A program made the position numbers and the translations under genes. The notes below the pieces were generated by a model that was not told the origin of the DNA, ran no database searches, and was given only the letters and a program-made list of their open reading frames with translations. Source: Cupriavidus sp. (GTDB lineage: Bacteria > Pseudomonadota > Gammaproteobacteria > Burkholderiales > Burkholderiaceae). From it: a stretch of 5,117 nucleotides of DNA. Where the stretch lies: assembly GCA_013362725.1 (NCBI GenBank), contig JABFVP010000715.1, forward strand, positions 1 to 5,117, read 5' to 3'. Positions 4,599 to 5,117 of this stretch are shown in pieces; within the stretch, counting starts at the first letter, position 1, and the number at the start of each line of letters is the position of its first letter.

Positions 4599-5117
4599 TC
4601 AGCCGGCGGCCTGGGCGGTCTCGCCAAGCGGCACTGCGTAGGGCAGGCTGGCGGTGGCCACCGCCGCGCCCTCGGCGCTGCCCAGCCGCAGCGCGCTGCC
4701 GGCGGCATCGATCTTCAGCTCGGCCAGCCCGGCCCAGCCGCCATCGGGCGCGGGCGCGGCGTTGACGATCATGCCGCAAGGCTGGCCCGGGTCTTCGGGA
4801 CGATAGATTTCGGCCGCGGGCGCCGGCACCTCGCCTTCGCCCCGCACCAGCCACATCCGGCGCTTGAGCGTGCCGCGGTACTGGCTGCGCGCCACCACTT
4901 CCTGGCCGGGATAGCAGCCCTTGCGGAAATTGACGCCGCCGACCAGCTCGAAATTGATCATCTGCGGCACGAACTGTTCTTGCGTGGCGGCAACGATACG
5001 GGGCAGGCCCGATTGCACTTCGAGCCAGTCCCACAACGCTGGCGCAGCGCCAGTCAGCGTGGCGGACAGCGCCGCGCGCACCGCGTCGGCGCGCTCGGCC
5101 GGCAGCACCAGCTGCCA
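4599..5117 (-). CDS. ygfZ: Folate-binding protein YgfZ (CAF17/IBA57-type), N-terminus beyond right edge
   Basis: Tetrahydrofolate-dependent protein related to the glycine cleavage T-protein that supports assembly or repair of certain iron-sulfur enzymes, such as MiaB in E. coli. The 172 visible residues are the C-terminal half or more; the start is off the right edge. The frame continues to the edge as W-Q-L-V-L-P, so the internal GTG at 5106-5108 is not the start. The diagnostic motif KGCYPGQE, with its conserved functional Cys, is at 4899-4922 in the segment GVNFRKGCYPGQEVVAR. It is preceded by the typical PQMINFELVGG and followed by QYRGTLKRRMW. A C-terminal beta-barrel domain follows (about residues 85-172), with IVNAAPAPDGG before GLAELK. 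The product ends LGETAQAAG and TGA. It is the first visible gene of the unit ygfZ, DUF4936-type gene, NRDE gene. The family call is firm because of the KGCYPGQE motif. Confidence 0.94.
   Translation of the reverse strand, partial: WQLVLPAERADAVRAALSATLTGAAPALWDWLEVQSGLPRIVAATQEQFVPQMINFELVGGVNFRKGCYPGQEVVARSQYRGTLKRRMWLVRGEGEVPAPAAEIYRPEDPGQPCGMIVNAAPAPDGGWAGLAELKIDAAGSALRLGSAEGAAVATASLPYAVPLGETAQAAG

Noticed and set aside
4291..5034. 247-codon minus-strand frame that would fuse a long N-terminal extension to the DUF4936-type protein
   Set aside because: The upstream part overlaps ygfZ in another frame and is Arg-rich junk. The start at 4581 with its own Shine-Dalgarno gives a normal-length protein.
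4599..5108. Internal GTG at 5106-5108 as the ygfZ start
   Set aside because: The frame stays open to the window edge with family-like sequence before it, and YgfZ proteins have a large N-terminal domain that would be lost. The gene is simply cut by the window.

Overview
The window is GC-rich, densely coded and carries no mobile DNA. Gene content, codon use and gene neighbours look like a beta-proteobacterium of the Burkholderiaceae, most plausibly Cupriavidus or Ralstonia. The assignment rests on protein resemblance and on a DUF4936-type protein, a family I know mainly from Burkholderiales. No search was run.

Left part (1-2699, all minus strand): a catabolic transcription unit read right to left. 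It begins with a GntR/FCD regulator (1965-2699, GTG start), then ltnD, an L-threonate 2-dehydrogenase (1022-1915), then otnK, a 3-oxo-tetronate kinase (1-1009, cut by the left edge). LtnD oxidises L-threonate to 2-oxo-tetronate. After isomerisation, OtnK phosphorylates 3-oxo-tetronate, and a decarboxylase makes dihydroxyacetone phosphate. The isomerase and decarboxylase genes are not in the window and are expected beyond the left edge. A candidate promoter with overlapping and adjacent palindromes lies just upstream of the regulator, which suggests autoregulation.

Middle (2700-3360): a 232-base divergent intergenic region holds that promoter, a GGTATACC-centred palindrome and a strong GC hairpin. 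It is followed by the only plus-strand gene, a small GNAT acetyltransferase of the ElaA/YjcF type (2932-3360).

Right part (3377-5117, minus strand): a probable housekeeping unit read right to left: ygfZ (folate-binding Fe-S cluster protein, N-terminus beyond the right edge), a 96-aa DUF4936-type protein, and an NRDE/TANGO2 family protein. The GNAT and NRDE genes converge with only 16 bases between their stops, and a nested GC hairpin covers the junction.

I see no CRISPR array, tRNA, rRNA, insertion sequence or clearly new system. The most useful leads are the regulatory region at 2732-2778 and the clustering of uncharacterised NRDE/TANGO2 and DUF4936 proteins with YgfZ.
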